In this document: piece after piece, positions 36,022-49,200 of the stretch
Numbering within the stretch: position 1 is the stretch's first letter
Layout: each line of letters opens with the position of its first letter
DNA from: Littorina saxatilis
Lineage: Eukaryota; Mollusca; Gastropoda; Littorinimorpha; Littorinidae
Direction of reading: 5' to 3'
Assembly: GCF_037325665.1 (NCBI RefSeq)
Contig: NC_090261.1
Coordinates: forward strand, 24,489,222 to 24,553,221
DNA length: 64,000 bases
The notes under the pieces: generated by a model
What the model saw: only the letters and a program-made list of their open reading frames with translations
Told to the model about the DNA's origin: nothing
Database searches by the model: none
Program-made: the position numbers and the translations under genes

Positions 36022-39000
36022 AAAGCATGCTTGAGAAGGGTGCCGTAACCAGCAGTCTTGCTGCCCTCAAAAGAGATGGTCACCAGTTATCCTGTACCCG
36101 TCCATGCAAAAGCAGAGAGAGATAGTACGAGGAAGCAGCTACTTTCAATTGTGCGTAAGCAACCGAAAGTGCGGAAGTCACAGCGGTCGAAGCCTGGTGT
36201 GACCGGTGACCATGAACAAAATGGCTGAAAGCCATAGTGTCCGCAGTTCAGTCTGCTTGTAGGTAATTGAATGTGAATCAAGAACCCAAAACAGAAAACA
36301 AGACTGGTAAGCATACACGGAAAAACGTGAAGCCGACCAGTCATAAGCCTCCCGAGACAAAGTGTTCTCAGGAAAAAAAATGGAAGTTTACCTTCGTGGC
36401 AAAATCAAGAGCCTTCCTGAGTTTGGGCGAAAAACCAGAACGCGTCTGTCTACCTCTGAAAGACTGAGGGCCAGACGCGGAGATCAACGGGCAAACGCCG
36501 TAGTCATAGTTGCCTGTGGTAGAAGGGTGACTGTAAAAGGAAACCCGACCTAACGGAAGTCGTTCTGACTCACCTCATGCTCAGGATGAGGGTGAAGAAA
36601 GAAAGATTAGAAATCCGAAGTCACAAGAACCGGAAATGCCATAGTCACACAGCGAAATGCAGGAGACAATTGCACAGGCCAAGGCTGAGAGCCGTGATGC
36701 CCGTAGAACAGCCATTGTTCCGAAGTACCCACCGTACGCAGGTAAACGAAAGTTTCAGCTGCCAAAAACGATGCTGGGCTATGAGCCCACAGCAAAGAAA
36801 CCGGAACATTAACTAGCCCTCTGCCAGAAGGAGAGGACTAGCCAAAACTTAGAGAGGTGGTAAGCCACAAAGGATGACTCCTCAAACCTACATTGCCAAA
36901 GACAATGCCCCCTCAGAAAATCTGTATGTTACCTCCGAGGCCAACTCAAGCGCACCTTAAGTTTGGACGAAATACCAGAACAAGTCTGATCGCTAGAGAA
37001 AGACAGAGTCAGACTCGGCGAAAGACAAACAAGGACCACATAGGTCAGTCGTTGTTTCTAAGAAACCCTGACGTAACTATGATGTCGGTAAGAGAAACAA
37101 CCTCTCCGGCTAGCCGGAAGTGCGACAGAAGCAGCAGCCCGTGGCTGAAACGACTGTTACACTGACTGAGGCCGGAAGCCAGTATACCCTAAGGCCAGCC
37201 CTAGATCCGACCAGAAGAGACCTCAGCGGGTGCTCGAGCTGGTGGACCTAGTTCGCTGTGTTAAAATCAGACTGATGCATAAGAATGAAAATATGCACCC
37301 ATCAGATCGATTGAAGTCGCCCGACCTCACAGTCCCACAATCCATTGGCTGTGAACAGAGACCATCCAATGCGAAAGTGCCCAGGAGGGGACCTCCCGCC
37401 ATCACTAAAGTGAAGGGCGGAAGGGGGGTGAGATCGGGAGCACTTCATTGGAGGTGGGGCTTGCCGTTAGAGAAGCCCCTCCCCCTTCCCGAAGCAGTTC
37501 TTTTCTCGAACCACGAAAACAAGGATGAGCTTGCCCTTAGACTGCCGGTTTGGGTTGAGCAGAGGACTGGGCCTGCTTCTGTTGAGTAGGCTTGCTCTGT
37601 TTCAACCCTTGTAGAGAGAAGTCGGAGAACTGATGTCGTCTGTTCGACTGGATCTCCTTTTGTCTAGCGTCAAGCGCCAAATGACCAAAAAGAGATCCCT
37701 CTACCACCGGAGATGCTCTCAAGGTGTCTCTCGTACCTGATCCGTGAACTGCGAGTGTGAGAAGAACAAATCCCTCCGACACCAAACTGCATGAGCATAG
37801 TGAAGGGAGGATAGTCACATCTGCTCTTCATTCACCCTAGCAAAGAAGAGTGAAGACGTCATCAGCATCCTGATCTACACTGAGTGTGAATAAATCGAGA
37901 TAATCGGTCATAGACCAAAAGAGTTCTGATGATCGTGTCCGAAAGGATGCAAGTTCCAAAAACTGACGTCCTATCTCCTCTGAAGAGACAAGGGTGTGTT
38001 CTGGTACTGCACAACCGAGTCCCTCATAATCTGTTTTACCAGCAGAGGAAGCAATTCCTGCGTCACCAGTAAAGGTGACCGCAGAAGAGCAAAGGACGAA
38101 AGCAAGTTCCGACTAGAGTAAAGCAAGTTGAACTTCCAATGCACAGAAGGAACAAAAGTAGAAGCCTATGTAGCCGTAGCTAGCCAAGGCTGAGCCTGTT
38201 CCGGAACTTGCCTTGAGGAACAAGAAGAGGAACAGAGACAGAAGGAATACCACTTCCGGCATGAGATGGCTTCGCCAAAACCTGCGAAAGGTGGTATGCC
38301 ACAGAAGGAGACTCTTCGAACCGGAAGCAGGAATCCTCCTCCTTCGCGGAACGGAAGTCCGACATCGCCGAAGGGGCAACCAAAGCGGAAGCCGAAACAG
38401 CTGATGCACCTTCCGGAAAATAACGGGAAGAAACTTCCGCCGCAGCTTCAAGAGGAACCTGAGCTTTGACGGAAATCACGAATATGTCTGTTCGCTAGCC
38501 ACAGACTGAACGTCAGAGTGGTCGAGCGAAGGACAAGGACCGAAGTCACAGTCACCAGTGGCGGAAAACGATGCACGGGATAACCGGAAACCCGCGTACC
38601 AGGACATCATCTTGACTCATACCCTGACTGGTGTGAGGGTAAGGAAAAGCCGAGTGAACGTCCGAAGCCACCGGAACTGAATGGACGGAAGCCACCCCAC
38701 CCGAAGGGTGAAATGATGACTGCCCCGGCCGAGGTGAACCTGAATGCCCGAAGGCCGGCCGCTGTTCCTCACTCACCGACATCCGTACGGAATTGCCAGG
38801 AAGAGGAACAGTGTATCCGGGCGAAGCCGGAAATGCAACCGACGAAGCCGCCCAATGAGGCAACGAAGGCTGCGTAGACTGAGGCCGGAAGCCAGAACAC
38901 CCGTAGGCCAGTCTTCGGTCAACTCCACCACGATCCTCTGACGGAAGCGGTGGAGGACCTATGGAACCGGAAGCGCAGTAGCCTAAAACGGCTGCCGCCC

Positions 39001-39132
39001 TTGCTCTGAAAACACCGATGCCCGCGACGAGGCAAAGGTGAGGTCAGAACAGAAGTGGACTGGGGCCGGAAGCCCGAGCGCCCGTAGGCCAGTCCACTCG
39101 ATCAACTCCGACTAGACCGCGACGGTGCTAGT
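36022..39132 (-). pseudogene. Possible ORF1 (gag-like) remnants of DIRS-like element 1
   Basis: Minus-strand pieces rich in Pro, Ser and Ala (for example 'GHSGSPRPGQSSFHPSGG') occur with a recurring 'gaggccggaagcc...gtaggccag' motif near 37168, 38880 and 39063. Broken throughout. The identity is inferred from position only. Confidence 0.35.
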
Positions 39133-39146
39133 GTGGGAGAGGACCT

Positions 39147-39782
39147 TTCTTTCTTTCTTTCTTTATTTGGTGTTTAACGTCGTTTTCAACCACGAAGGTT
39201 ATATCGCGACGAGGGAAAGGGGGAGATGGGATAGGGGAGAGATGGGATAGAGCCACTTGTTAAGTGTTTCTTGTTCACAAAAGCACTAATCAAAAAATTG
39301 CTCCAGGGGCTTGCAACGTAGTACAATATATGACCTTACTGGGAGAATGCAAGTTTCCAGTACAAAGGACTAAACATTTCTTACATACTGCTTGACTAAA
39401 ATCTTTACAAACATTGACTATATTCTATACAAGAACCACTTAACAAGGGTTAAAGGAGAAACAGAATCCGTTAGTCGCCTCATACGACATGCGGGGTGCA
39501 GAGAAATAAGGATGTGGAAAAGAAGACGTTTGGTAAGTGAAATAAAGGTGATGGATCCAGTCAGGTAGAAATAAGACAACAAGAAAAGAATTGGAAAACT
39601 GCAGGGAATAGTAGGGAGAGTTTTCTTGGAAGGAAATATAGGTGAAAGGACTGGTAAGGCAGAAATAAGACAAAAGAAGAGAAGAAACAGAACCGTTAGT
39701 CGCCTCTTACGACATGCTGGGTAGCATCGGGTAAATTCTTTCTAGTCCCAACCAATATGGGACTCCCCCTAACCCGCGGGGG
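39147..39782 (-). mobile_element. SINE family C, full length
   Basis: On the minus strand it runs from a 'ccccgcgggttagggggag' head, through 'catgtcgtaagaggcgac', to 'cgttaaacaccaaataaag' and an AAAG tail. The 14-bp duplication GTGGGAGAGGACCT lies at 39133-39146 and 39783-39796. Confidence 0.85.
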
Positions 39783-39943
39783 GTGGGAGAGGACCTATGC
39801 TTCCGGTAAAACCAGAAGCGCAGTGCCGAAACGGCTACCGCCTTTGCTCTGAAACACCCGCATAATCGCTGGGCGGCGAGTGTAACAGAACAGGAAATGC
39901 AAGTTGTGAAAATGCCCCAGAGAACTGTCTCCCAAAAGGGAGT

Positions 39944-40042
39944 TCTTTCTTTCTTTCTTTCTTTATTTGGTGTTTAACATCGTTTTCAACCACGAAGGTT
40001 ATATCGCGACGGGGAAAGGGGGGGAGATGGGATAGAGCCACT
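39944..40042 (-). mobile_element. SINE family C, 5'-truncated copy 2
   Basis: It has the same AAAG tail and 'gttgaaaacgatgttaaaca' 3' end as copy 1. The 12-bp duplication CCAAAAGGGAGT lies at 39932-39943 and 40043-40054. Confidence 0.9.
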
Positions 40043-40100
40043 CCAAAAGGGAGTGTCCGGTCGCCTCACGAGGGCTGTTGGACCAGTTCAACTTACCGTC

Positions 40101-40159
40101 TTTCTTTCTTTATTTGGTGTTTAACGTCGTTTTCAACCATGAAGGTTATATCGCGACGG
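40101..40159 (-). mobile_element. SINE family C, 5'-truncated copy 3
   Basis: Only the last 59 bp of the SINE, flanked by AACTTACCGTC at 40090-40100 and 40160-40170. Confidence 0.9.
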
Positions 40160-40577
40160 AACTTACCGTCCATGCCGACCACGGCAGTAGACGACGAAAG
40201 GCAGGAAGCTGATCCCTGGAATCGTCACAGACCCCAAGGAACGAGCGTCTCCCACAGCGCTGCATCTCCTCTATCACTAGGTAGTGAAACTAGCAGAGTC
40301 AACCACCAAAAGGCGGTGTGGAACGCTGCAATTCTTCTCTCCCAAACTGCGGAACTCTGGAAAAAAGAGCTAAGCAGTATAGACACCAGAGCGCCATGCT
40401 CCGATGCCTAAAAGAGGGAAAGCAAGAAGAAAAAGAAGACAAAAACATGCTTAACTGCCCCCCAAACAAGTGTTCGTATGGGGCAGAATAAGTAACGGAC
40501 ATAACGGTATTACATGCGTAGTCCGAAACAACACCAATTACAAACGGTCTGGTAGATACATGACCTAAGTCTTGATC

Positions 40578-41176
40578 AATGTCAGCCATGCTGGCCAACA
40601 AAAAAGGGGGCCAGACAAAAAGTTACTGGAAATTTTTAAGTCCAAAACGGACAAAAATTCAGCAACTACAACGAAATTCCTGTCAAATTAATGACCAAAA
40701 AGGAAAGAGCTTACCAACTAACAAAGTAGAAGGTATGTAAGAAGCTAACATTAAGTTTACCTCACCATTACATAGGCCTAGCCACATTAAATACTTGTCA
40801 GCTATGCTGACCAACGAAAAATGGCGGCCAAAACGTAAGTTACTGAAAAATTTACAAGTCCAAAAACGGACGAAAAATCAGCAACTACAACAACATTCCT
40901 GTCAAACTAATGACCAAAAAGGAAAGAGCTTACCAACTAACTAAGCAGAAGGCAAGTAAGAAGGTAATATTAGGTTTACCTCACCATTACAACGGCCTTG
41001 CCACATTTATCACTGTCAGCCATGCTGACCAACAAAAATGGCAGCCAAACAATAAGTTACTGAAAAATTTACAAGTCCAAAAACGGACGAAAAATCACCA
41101 ACTACAACAAAATTCCTGTCAAAATATTGACCCAAAAAGAAAAGAGCTCACCAACTAACAAAGCAGAAGGCATGCA
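40578..41176. repeat. Three tandem units of about 218 bp
   Basis: Units start at about 40578, 40797 and 41015 with 'gtcagc.atgctg.cc' and share 'agttactg.aa', 'caactacaac' and 'gaccaaaaaggaaagagc'. They sit just inside the right inverted repeat of the DIRS-like element. Confidence 0.9.
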
Positions 41177-41261
41177 AGTAAGACGGGCAAGTGGCCGGTG
41201 GGTGTCAAACAAATACCAAACCACACAGCCACGAGAGCGCCAAAAATAAACAACCTGCTCC

Positions 41262-41469
41262 TCAACGCTGAAAAAGTCGTATGATCTTGGACACGTGGTG
41301 ATAGAGGGGGTGGCGTAATACACACCAATGGGAGGTAACTCCCAGAGTTTGTGCTCGTTACCATGGCTATTTTTAGCTCTTTTGGTGATAGGGTTGCTTC
41401 CCTTTAAAAATGTTAGACGGGTAGCCTTTTCAGACCTTAGCATCTCAGACTGTGTCAATGCTATATGTG
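41262..41469. repeat. DIRS-like element 1, right inverted terminal repeat
   Basis: Reverse complement of the left repeat. Outside it, 'tatgtgattcggagtaag' matches the complement of the internal region at 33620-33655. Confidence 0.9.
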
Positions 41470-41504
41470 ATTCGGAGTAAGAATATGTAATTTAATCAAA
41501 ATAC

Positions 41505-42636
41505 ACAGTATACAAATGAAGATAAAGATGCAATACTGGACAAAATTTGCTGCAGAAGCAATGCTGAACGGATATGCTTTAGAAACAATATTCAATCAAA
41601 ATACACAGTATACAAATGAATATAAAGATTGATAAATAACTGACATCACAAATATATCACACATGATCAACATGACATCATATTACATACATTGCATTTG
41701 ATATCAAACACTTGCATAAATGTAAAGTTAATGAAAAAAAAATGTTGATCACAATACTTATCATAACAAAATCTAAAATGTAATACATGTATCTTGAAGG
41801 TGTATTACCGCAGCAGCTGTTGCCCTTTATTTGGCAAGGATTCTTCAAAACAATTCAAATACACCATACAATATTCCTGTATAGCAGAAGTATTAAAACA
41901 GCAGTAATAACCAAGATCACAGACAGCATGCAGGTTAAGTGTAGTGCTTCATCATGTGCGTGAAGTGTAGTGCTTTATTATCTTTTTACTTCGTTATTCC
42001 ATTAATTTCTTAATTGTAGTTAACTTTCACACTGAAAGAAAAAGCAATCAAAAATGTTAATGCTGGAATAAATTCTGTGTATACAAAAATACACAAACTG
42101 TAATCCATTTTAATTGTAAAATCACAAAAATATACACAAGCAAAAAACATATAATATTGATCAACTAATGCTGTAAATCACACAATGCTGATGATTATAA
42201 AATGCTGAAATGTTCAATAGCAATAAATGTATCACAGAGGGAATTTTCAAAGGTAAACATTTTAAAGTGCATATTCAACCTTGCATAAGTTTCGCAGCAA
42301 CAAAAAAGCATAAAAACAAACTTCAAAAGTAAACATTTCAAAGTGTATATTCAGCCTCCCATAAGTTACAAAAAATAAAAATAAATAATATAAAAACCCA
42401 TTAAGATCATTAACTGGGAAATAACAATCAAAAGAAATACACTTACACACTGGTCAAATCCAAAAATACTTATTAAAATCCTCATCTAATCAGAAAACAA
42501 GAATGAAAAGTTTACGGAATGTTAACTACATTCTCGTCTTTTGATTCTTGATTTTGAAAGAATAGCAGTCTGTTTGTTTCCGATTTCATCATCTCATTGA
42601 TAATGTGACTAGCAACTCCGTTCCCTGTTCCCTTCA
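41505..42636. other. 3' flank of the dynein gene
   Basis: AT-rich DNA after the dynein stop codon (minus strand). It probably includes the 3' untranslated region. TTTATT (AATAAA on the minus strand) occurs near 41972 and 41825, too far away to assign. No other gene is seen. Confidence 0.45.
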
Positions 42637-42879
42637 TCACTCATCCAGCTGACAGAGCATAGCGACGCCACGGAGAATCCAGAAATCTGGCAGCTGTTCC
42701 GACGGCAGGTTGACAGACATGACAAAGTTGGTGGAATGGCCGGTGGAGGACAGCATCCCGGCTCGAGCCGACGTACGATAGAGAGGACACTCGTAGGTGT
42801 GGGCGGGAGCCGCCTTCTCCTTTCCAGCATCTGACGGCTCCTTTCTGGTCGCACTCGAAGTTGTTGAGCTCTGGCGCAT
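42637..42879 (-). CDS. Dynein heavy chain terminal exon
   Basis: It encodes a variable linker then '[20 protein letters not shown]', '[14 protein letters not shown]' and '[14 protein letters not shown]', then stop. This is the classic end of an axonemal dynein heavy chain. The ATG at its start is an internal codon after the splice. Confidence 0.95.
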   Translation of the reverse strand: MRQSSTTSSATRKEPSDAGKEKAAPAHTYECPLYRTSARAGMLSSTGHSTNFVMSVNLPSEQLPDFWILRGVAMLCQLDE

Positions 42880-43194
42880 CTGTTGTGTAAAGATAACCTT
42901 GATGAGATGGATGTTGGATGGCGGAAGACTCTAAGACTATCTTTCATGCTACATATGTGTTGATAAATCACAGGTAAGTTTGGCGATAATCATGATGGTA
43001 TTTAAGGTTAACATCAAATTCCGAGTAAAAGATGAGCCCACAAATATTGAAAATTTTTTTTGCCACACTGGTGTAAAATGACGATAAAAGAGCCATTGTC
43101 AAATCAAATTTCAATTCAGCTGATATGCCGCAAAACACATCATCACCAATAGACGTACACAGACGTGACATGCATGAACAAACTAAACGTACAT

Positions 43195-43276
<82 letters not shown>

Positions 43277-46200
43277 CTTTCTCTCTATTTCACACACACA
43301 CACATTCTCTTTCTCACACACACACACACACTCACACATACACACACACGCACACACACACACACACACTCACACACACAAAGGCATGAATACTCCAATT
43401 ACCTCCACGGGTTTGAAGTGTATCTCCGGCATGCGGTGGAAGCGTTGGTCAGTGTGCGAGTCCCTTAAACAATGAGCGTCAGGATCCCAGCTGGCCCCAT
43501 CAAGGTGAAGACCAAAGATTCGAACCCCATCTTCAGGAGGGGCTAGACCCTGTCAAACGAGATAAAAACCGTTGATCACAGAGTAAGACAGAGTGCACAA
43601 ATCGACGTTGTCACGGAATTTTGGCGTAACTCATTTTAGACAGCTTTTCAGCCGAAGGCCAAAACTGATCATTTTTATTTTATGAAATAGTGTTAATATT
43701 TGTACTTGGTATGGATAGATAGATAAAAGAATTTGTATTGTCCATCGTATTTTTGAGAATATTTCTTATGGAGAATGATTTACTTAGTCAAAGCACAAAA
43801 ACTTCAAAATCACCAAGAATCGAGTTATGCCAAAATTCCAGGACGACAGCGATATAGCCTGTTCCTCTATTTTCTCCTTCCCGCTCTTTCCTTTTAGAGC
43901 CTTTTGTCATTTAGCCATTATTTCCTACCTTCGCTTTTTCATTATAGTTCACAATGACTAATCTTCACAAAGCAATAACAGCACATCAAAAACATTACTG
44001 CACTTTTCGCAAACAAGGGAAGTTGACCGAAAACTAGAAGCAACGGTGATGGAAGTTGTTCACTACTATAACTTGTAAGGTAAAAAGCACTCAAAGAAGG
44101 AAACTTCCATATTTCTTACAAGGTTCAAAACTATCCACATGAATCCTACATTTTGTCTTACAAGGTTCAAAACTATCCACATGAATCCTACAATTTGTCT
44201 TACAAGGTTCAAAACTATCCACATGAATCCTACAATTTGTCTTACAAGGTTCAAAACTATCCACATGAATCCAACAATTTGTCTTACAAGGTTCAAAACT
44301 ATCCACATGAATCCTACAATTTGTCTTACAAGGTTCAAAACTATCCACATGAATCCTACAATTTGTCTTACAAGGTTCAAAACTATCCACATGAATCCTA
44401 CAATTTGTCTTACAAGGTTCAAAACTATCCACATGAATCCTACAATTTGTCTTACAAGGTTCAAAACTATCCACATGAATCCTACAATTTGTCTTACAAG
44501 GTTCAAAACTATCCACATGAATCCTACAATTTGTCTTACAAGGTTCAAAACTATCCACATGAATCCTACAATTTGTCTTACAAGGTTTAAAACTATCCAC
44601 ACAAATCCTACAATTTGTCTTACAAGGTTTAAAACTATCCACATGAATCCTACAATTTGTCTTACAAGGTTCAAAACTATCCACATGAATCCTACAATTT
44701 GTCTTACAAGGTTTAAAACTATCCACATGAATCCTACAATTTTTCTTACAAGGTTCAAAACTATTAACACAAATCCTACAATTGACTATAACGTGGTATC
44801 GCATTCATTGGACAAGAGAGAGTTGAAACAATTCAATGTCCACCAAACAAAAAACAATCTGATCTTTCATGCAGTTTTCCTCTTTCAGAACACCTTCAAC
44901 ATTTTCTGACTGCTTGTGTTGCAAATGGTGTCTTATGTATATGGTGTGTGTAGCCTACATATCTACATACAGACTTACACCATCAGTGGTTTTAACAAAC
45001 AAACACACTCAGTAAAACGTATGTATGCAAATCTCGTGTTTAGTGCAACGAATAAGCATGCATGCCTCAACAAGCGATCAACAAACACGGTCACCTAATC
45101 TCACAGACATAAAAAATCAACAATAAAAATGCAAGCCACTTCACAACAACAGTCCATTGTATCGTTTTCATTGTTTCTGCTTGTGTGCATATTAAAAACA
45201 ACATGCGCGACTGTGTAAATTTAAGAAAATGTGAAACTCAGTAAGGTTGTGTACATTGTTTTGCTGTGCAAAAATAAATTGTGTACATGCATGAACAACA
45301 ACCCAAAACAACAATTCTCACCACCCCTCTCTTTAAGTCCTCAGCTGAACAAACTTGTAGCATGTTTTCAATTCAATGCAACAAAGCAAACTCTGTGAAA
45401 AGCTTTACAAAAATATCATCAACATACATATGAAATTCATCAGTTTATTAGGAAAGTACAATTGCTAAAGGAGAAAATGCAACAAAATAACTTTTTGTCT
45501 TAACAACAAAATTGACGGCAAAGTGCAGTTTTTTCTTTTCTCTTTTTATTACATCAACATAACCTTTTTCTACGATTAGAAAAAAAATATTTGTCAAAGA
45601 ATTTTATTCAAGCTTCATACTGTATAACTTGGGCGCTAGTGCAGAAACTAAAAAGACCAATTAGTGTTAGAAACAACAAAGACCACTCACAGCATACGCC
45701 ATGTCATGGATTACCAGTGACGCCTTTCTGCGCGCTGTCTCCGACACCTCTCCCTGGTACTTGAGCACGTGGAAGTCAAAGACCAGCGAGTCGACAGAGA
45801 TCCCGACCTTACGAGCGTGATTCTGCAGCACTGCTGTCAGGAAACCTGTGACAGAGAACATGGAAAAACTGTGAGTCCATCTACATGATGAAAGACCGTG
45901 CTGCAATCCAATTTTCCTCACTTCAGTTTTTGAAGAAGTTTTTGCTGCAGAGATCTATTTCAGACAACTGGCCATACTCCATACTCACAGTGACACCAAT
46001 AAATGCACAGCAACTCTGTTTCCTGGGGGGGGGGAGGGGTGGGGTGTTTTGGGGGCTGAGGGTGGTTACTGTGGGAGTGGGGAGGGGAGAGGTACTAGGT
46101 GCTGAAGCACCCAAGTTTTCAAAGATTATGGGCTAGGATTTTTAAGAAACAAAGCAACAGATCAGAAATATCACAGCAACCAAATATCTAACCATAAACT

Positions 46201-49200
46201 AGGATAAGACAAAAAGCACCTCACACATAACCAGACCTGGGAACCCCTGTTTTGCACTTTGAGTATTCTCAAACAAACTTGGTGTATTTTCAAAAAAATG
46301 AGAGTACTCCACATGGCGTTTGCACATCCATGATTAAAACATGCCTCATGCGCATCCGTCACACCGTTAATTAAGTTTACCTATACTGTAAACATGTGAA
46401 ATAATTCCTAACAAGGATTATTTCTTATTTTACACAGACTGTCTGTGGTGGCATTTGTCTTACCATTTAAGAGGTGACCAAAGTAAAAGGGACACAACTG
46501 CGCTTATTATTTTGACATGCATTTCAGTTGGTTACTTCCCTTGACTTAAATACACTACGTTTTGTCATGTTCTGGTAATTGCAATTATTAGGTTATAAAA
46601 TAGAAGTAGTGATGAGAAAATTGTTAGAAGTATTTGAAAGTCATTGGTTACATTTAAGGAATATTTAGATGTTGAAATTATATTTTTAACTATGAAGATA
46701 TATTATTTATGATGAAACCACCTTCCAACTTTTTGAGTTCCCATGGCTGGAACCGGTCTCTCCCTCTGAACTCAGCTGGTTCCAGACGTGCCAACTTTTA
46801 GTCTCTGACCTTTTCAAGCTGTTATTCCTAATTCAGGTATGGAAATGTTTTAATATTTAATGCAATTGTTTTATAAATGATGGGTGTGTTGGTTTGTAAA
46901 ATGTATTTGAGGAAATGTTTAATATGGACCAAAGATGAGTCTGATTTGAACCAAATATAAAAATTAGATGAGGAACTACCATGTGGGATGGACAGGAACT
47001 GCAGGAAATGACTTGCAGAAGTTAGTTGAAGACAGGAAGGAATAAGCCTTTGATTGTGATGAGATCATGAACAAAGTTTACATTGAAAACTAGTTGCAAG
47101 AATAACATCTTACCTTGGGGTGGTAACTTCATATTATAATCATAACATTTTGTCAAGTTTGTGTTTCCCACTCTGTTGAGTATGACTCAGCCTTCTGGCA
47201 TGCCAGACTTGGTCAGGGACTTTCTGGAATTTCCAAGATAGCAACTGCATCTTGGAATAGTGGAATACTAATTATACTTATGACTGTTTAACAATGTTAT
47301 GTTTGTACTTGGTGTCAAGTTTCTCTGTTGTTTATTAATTGTAATTGTCGCTTTGTTGTGATGGGAGAAAAGACATGTTGAAGAGTAGAACACTTTGAGT
47401 TTGATTGATGGAGTTGGGACTAATGTTTTGATGTGAGAGGAATCACATGTGTGTTAATCAATGCGGGCACAGTTATCTTTTGTGACACTGTGTACAGTAT
47501 GGTTGAGTAAGATATGGCTGAAATGTATTTTAGTCATGTCAAAGAAGAACTTAAGGTATTGAATGCTTTGATTCTTCTGTGAGTGGTGTATTTTAATTCA
47601 TCACTAGTGGGCGTAGTGACGTTTTGACTTGACTTTGTTTGCACTTGGTCATAGCAACTCAAAACATAACTTCTTGTCCATGTTTAAAAGAAAATTGTTA
47701 TCATAGATGGTGATTGAACATTTTCTTATTAATGTTGATTCCTATGTCGTGCGTCACATGACATACTTTTCAGTTTTCTAAAGCGCTCAAGTTTTTGTCA
47801 TAAGAAGTGTTTGTCTTGTTTTGTATTTGTATTCTCGTCCTATGTTCTTATTGTCTTATGTTGTTTTTGTCGTTTGTTTTATATGTATGTTGTTATTGTT
47901 GACAACTATATAAAAAAGAGTGTTCTGAATGAAACGGAAATTAGCATTATTATTATTATTATTTTTGAGATGTATACATGTACTTATATTGTTTTGTTTC
48001 ATTTTCAGGGGTAACGTTTTTTAATATGCTTGAACTGGCATTGACTGAAAAAGCTTTGGTTTCATCTCTGTTTGCGTAATTTGTTTTGAGGTTAGAAAAT
48101 GGATTTTAGTAGACTGTAAAAGAGAAGTTATTGAAGTTGTGAAAGACTATTCTTTTGAGTTTTGTACTTTACATTGATTTGGATTGATGAATATTATTTT
48201 TGATTTCGCCGATAAATAAAATTGGAACACTTTTCTTTTGCTTTACAATATTGTGTGAGTTGTGAACGATTTGTTTGTTATTTTTTGAAGTTTAAATACT
48301 CGTAAACGCATTACCTCACCCATTCTCTCAGAGATCTGGCAATACGACTCATGTAGTATTGTTAAGGTTACATTTTGGCGCCCAATAAGGGACTGAGGTA
48401 ATTGTTTTTATATTTTTTGATTTTTTGTAAACAATATACTTTTTCAATTTTTTTTAATAACTATAACTTAAACGTAAACAGAGAGAGAACTTAGTGATTA
48501 TCAGTCATGTCGGAGGCTAGGGACTGCCAGAATCCCCCAAATCCAGGGAAGGTTGCCTCAGAGAAGGCCAAGATAGCTCCAAGAGCAGCATATTCTTTAA
48601 ACGGGAACCAGTCAACCAGAGGGGGCCGCCGTTGACTGCACAAGAGAGCGCCCATAGGCTGACAATGGCAGCAGATGCAGTGGACGGTGGTATCCGCCGG
48701 TTGCCTGCTGTTAGGCTGCAAAGTCCCCTCACAGTGTCTTTAAATCCGGGGGAACTTTTTGAACTCAGGGGAAAAATCGTGACTGACAGTAACACCGTAA
48801 CCAGCACATCCGTAACCAGCAACGCCGTAACCGTATACCCAAGGGATCCAGATTGCCTCCCTTGTGGCCTTGTGGTTGTAACCGCACAGTGTTTGGACTC
48901 TACCGTAAAAGTAGTTGTTAAAAATACCTCAAGAAAATCTGTGCAGTTACAAAGTTCTGATATTTTAGCTGAGCTAGACTTTACTGACTGTGGTACCAGT
49001 AGTGTGGATTCTTTAGTAGGCCCAGCATGTGAGTCACAGATTAAGGCGAACGGTGTGAACAGTACGTGTCTGATTGATTCTGGTTCACAAGTTACAGTGG
49101 TGGGAGAAACTTTCTTCCGCAAACATCTTCGTCATCTGGAACTCCGGGACCTGAGAACAAAGTTAACCGTCAAGGGGGCGGGTGGACATATTGTACCTTA

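Larger units (their letters stand above)
33265..41504 (-). mobile_element. DIRS-like tyrosine-recombinase retroelement, old and broken
   Basis: The ends are inverted: 33316-33515 is the reverse complement of about 41262-41469. An internal complementary region lies at 33566-33655. A tyrosine-recombinase C-terminal piece lies on the minus strand at 33774-34052. The interior (36.0-39.1 kb) has proline/serine-rich minus-strand pieces that may be ORF1 remnants. No reverse transcriptase part is recognised. It is heavily broken, with many breaks, and has since received SINE and LINE-tail insertions and tandem expansions. Family: DIRS, related to the element at 61424-64000. Confidence 0.8.

Noticed and set aside
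44113-44783. CRISPR-like regular array
   Set aside because: The whole 42-bp unit is repeated with no unique spacers, in an animal intron.
44066-44909. Long periodic proteins of 14-residue repeats on both strands
   Set aside because: They arise from the 42-bp minisatellite inside a dynein intron. No start context, splice evidence or domain supports a gene.
47811-48014. 67-residue hydrophobic open frame, repeated at 55615-55818
   Set aside because: It is the same stretch in both LTRs of the Gypsy element, with no domain. It is probably chance.
48517-49122. Minus-strand 201-codon open frame
   Set aside because: It is the complement of the Gypsy pol frame, with no recognisable domain.
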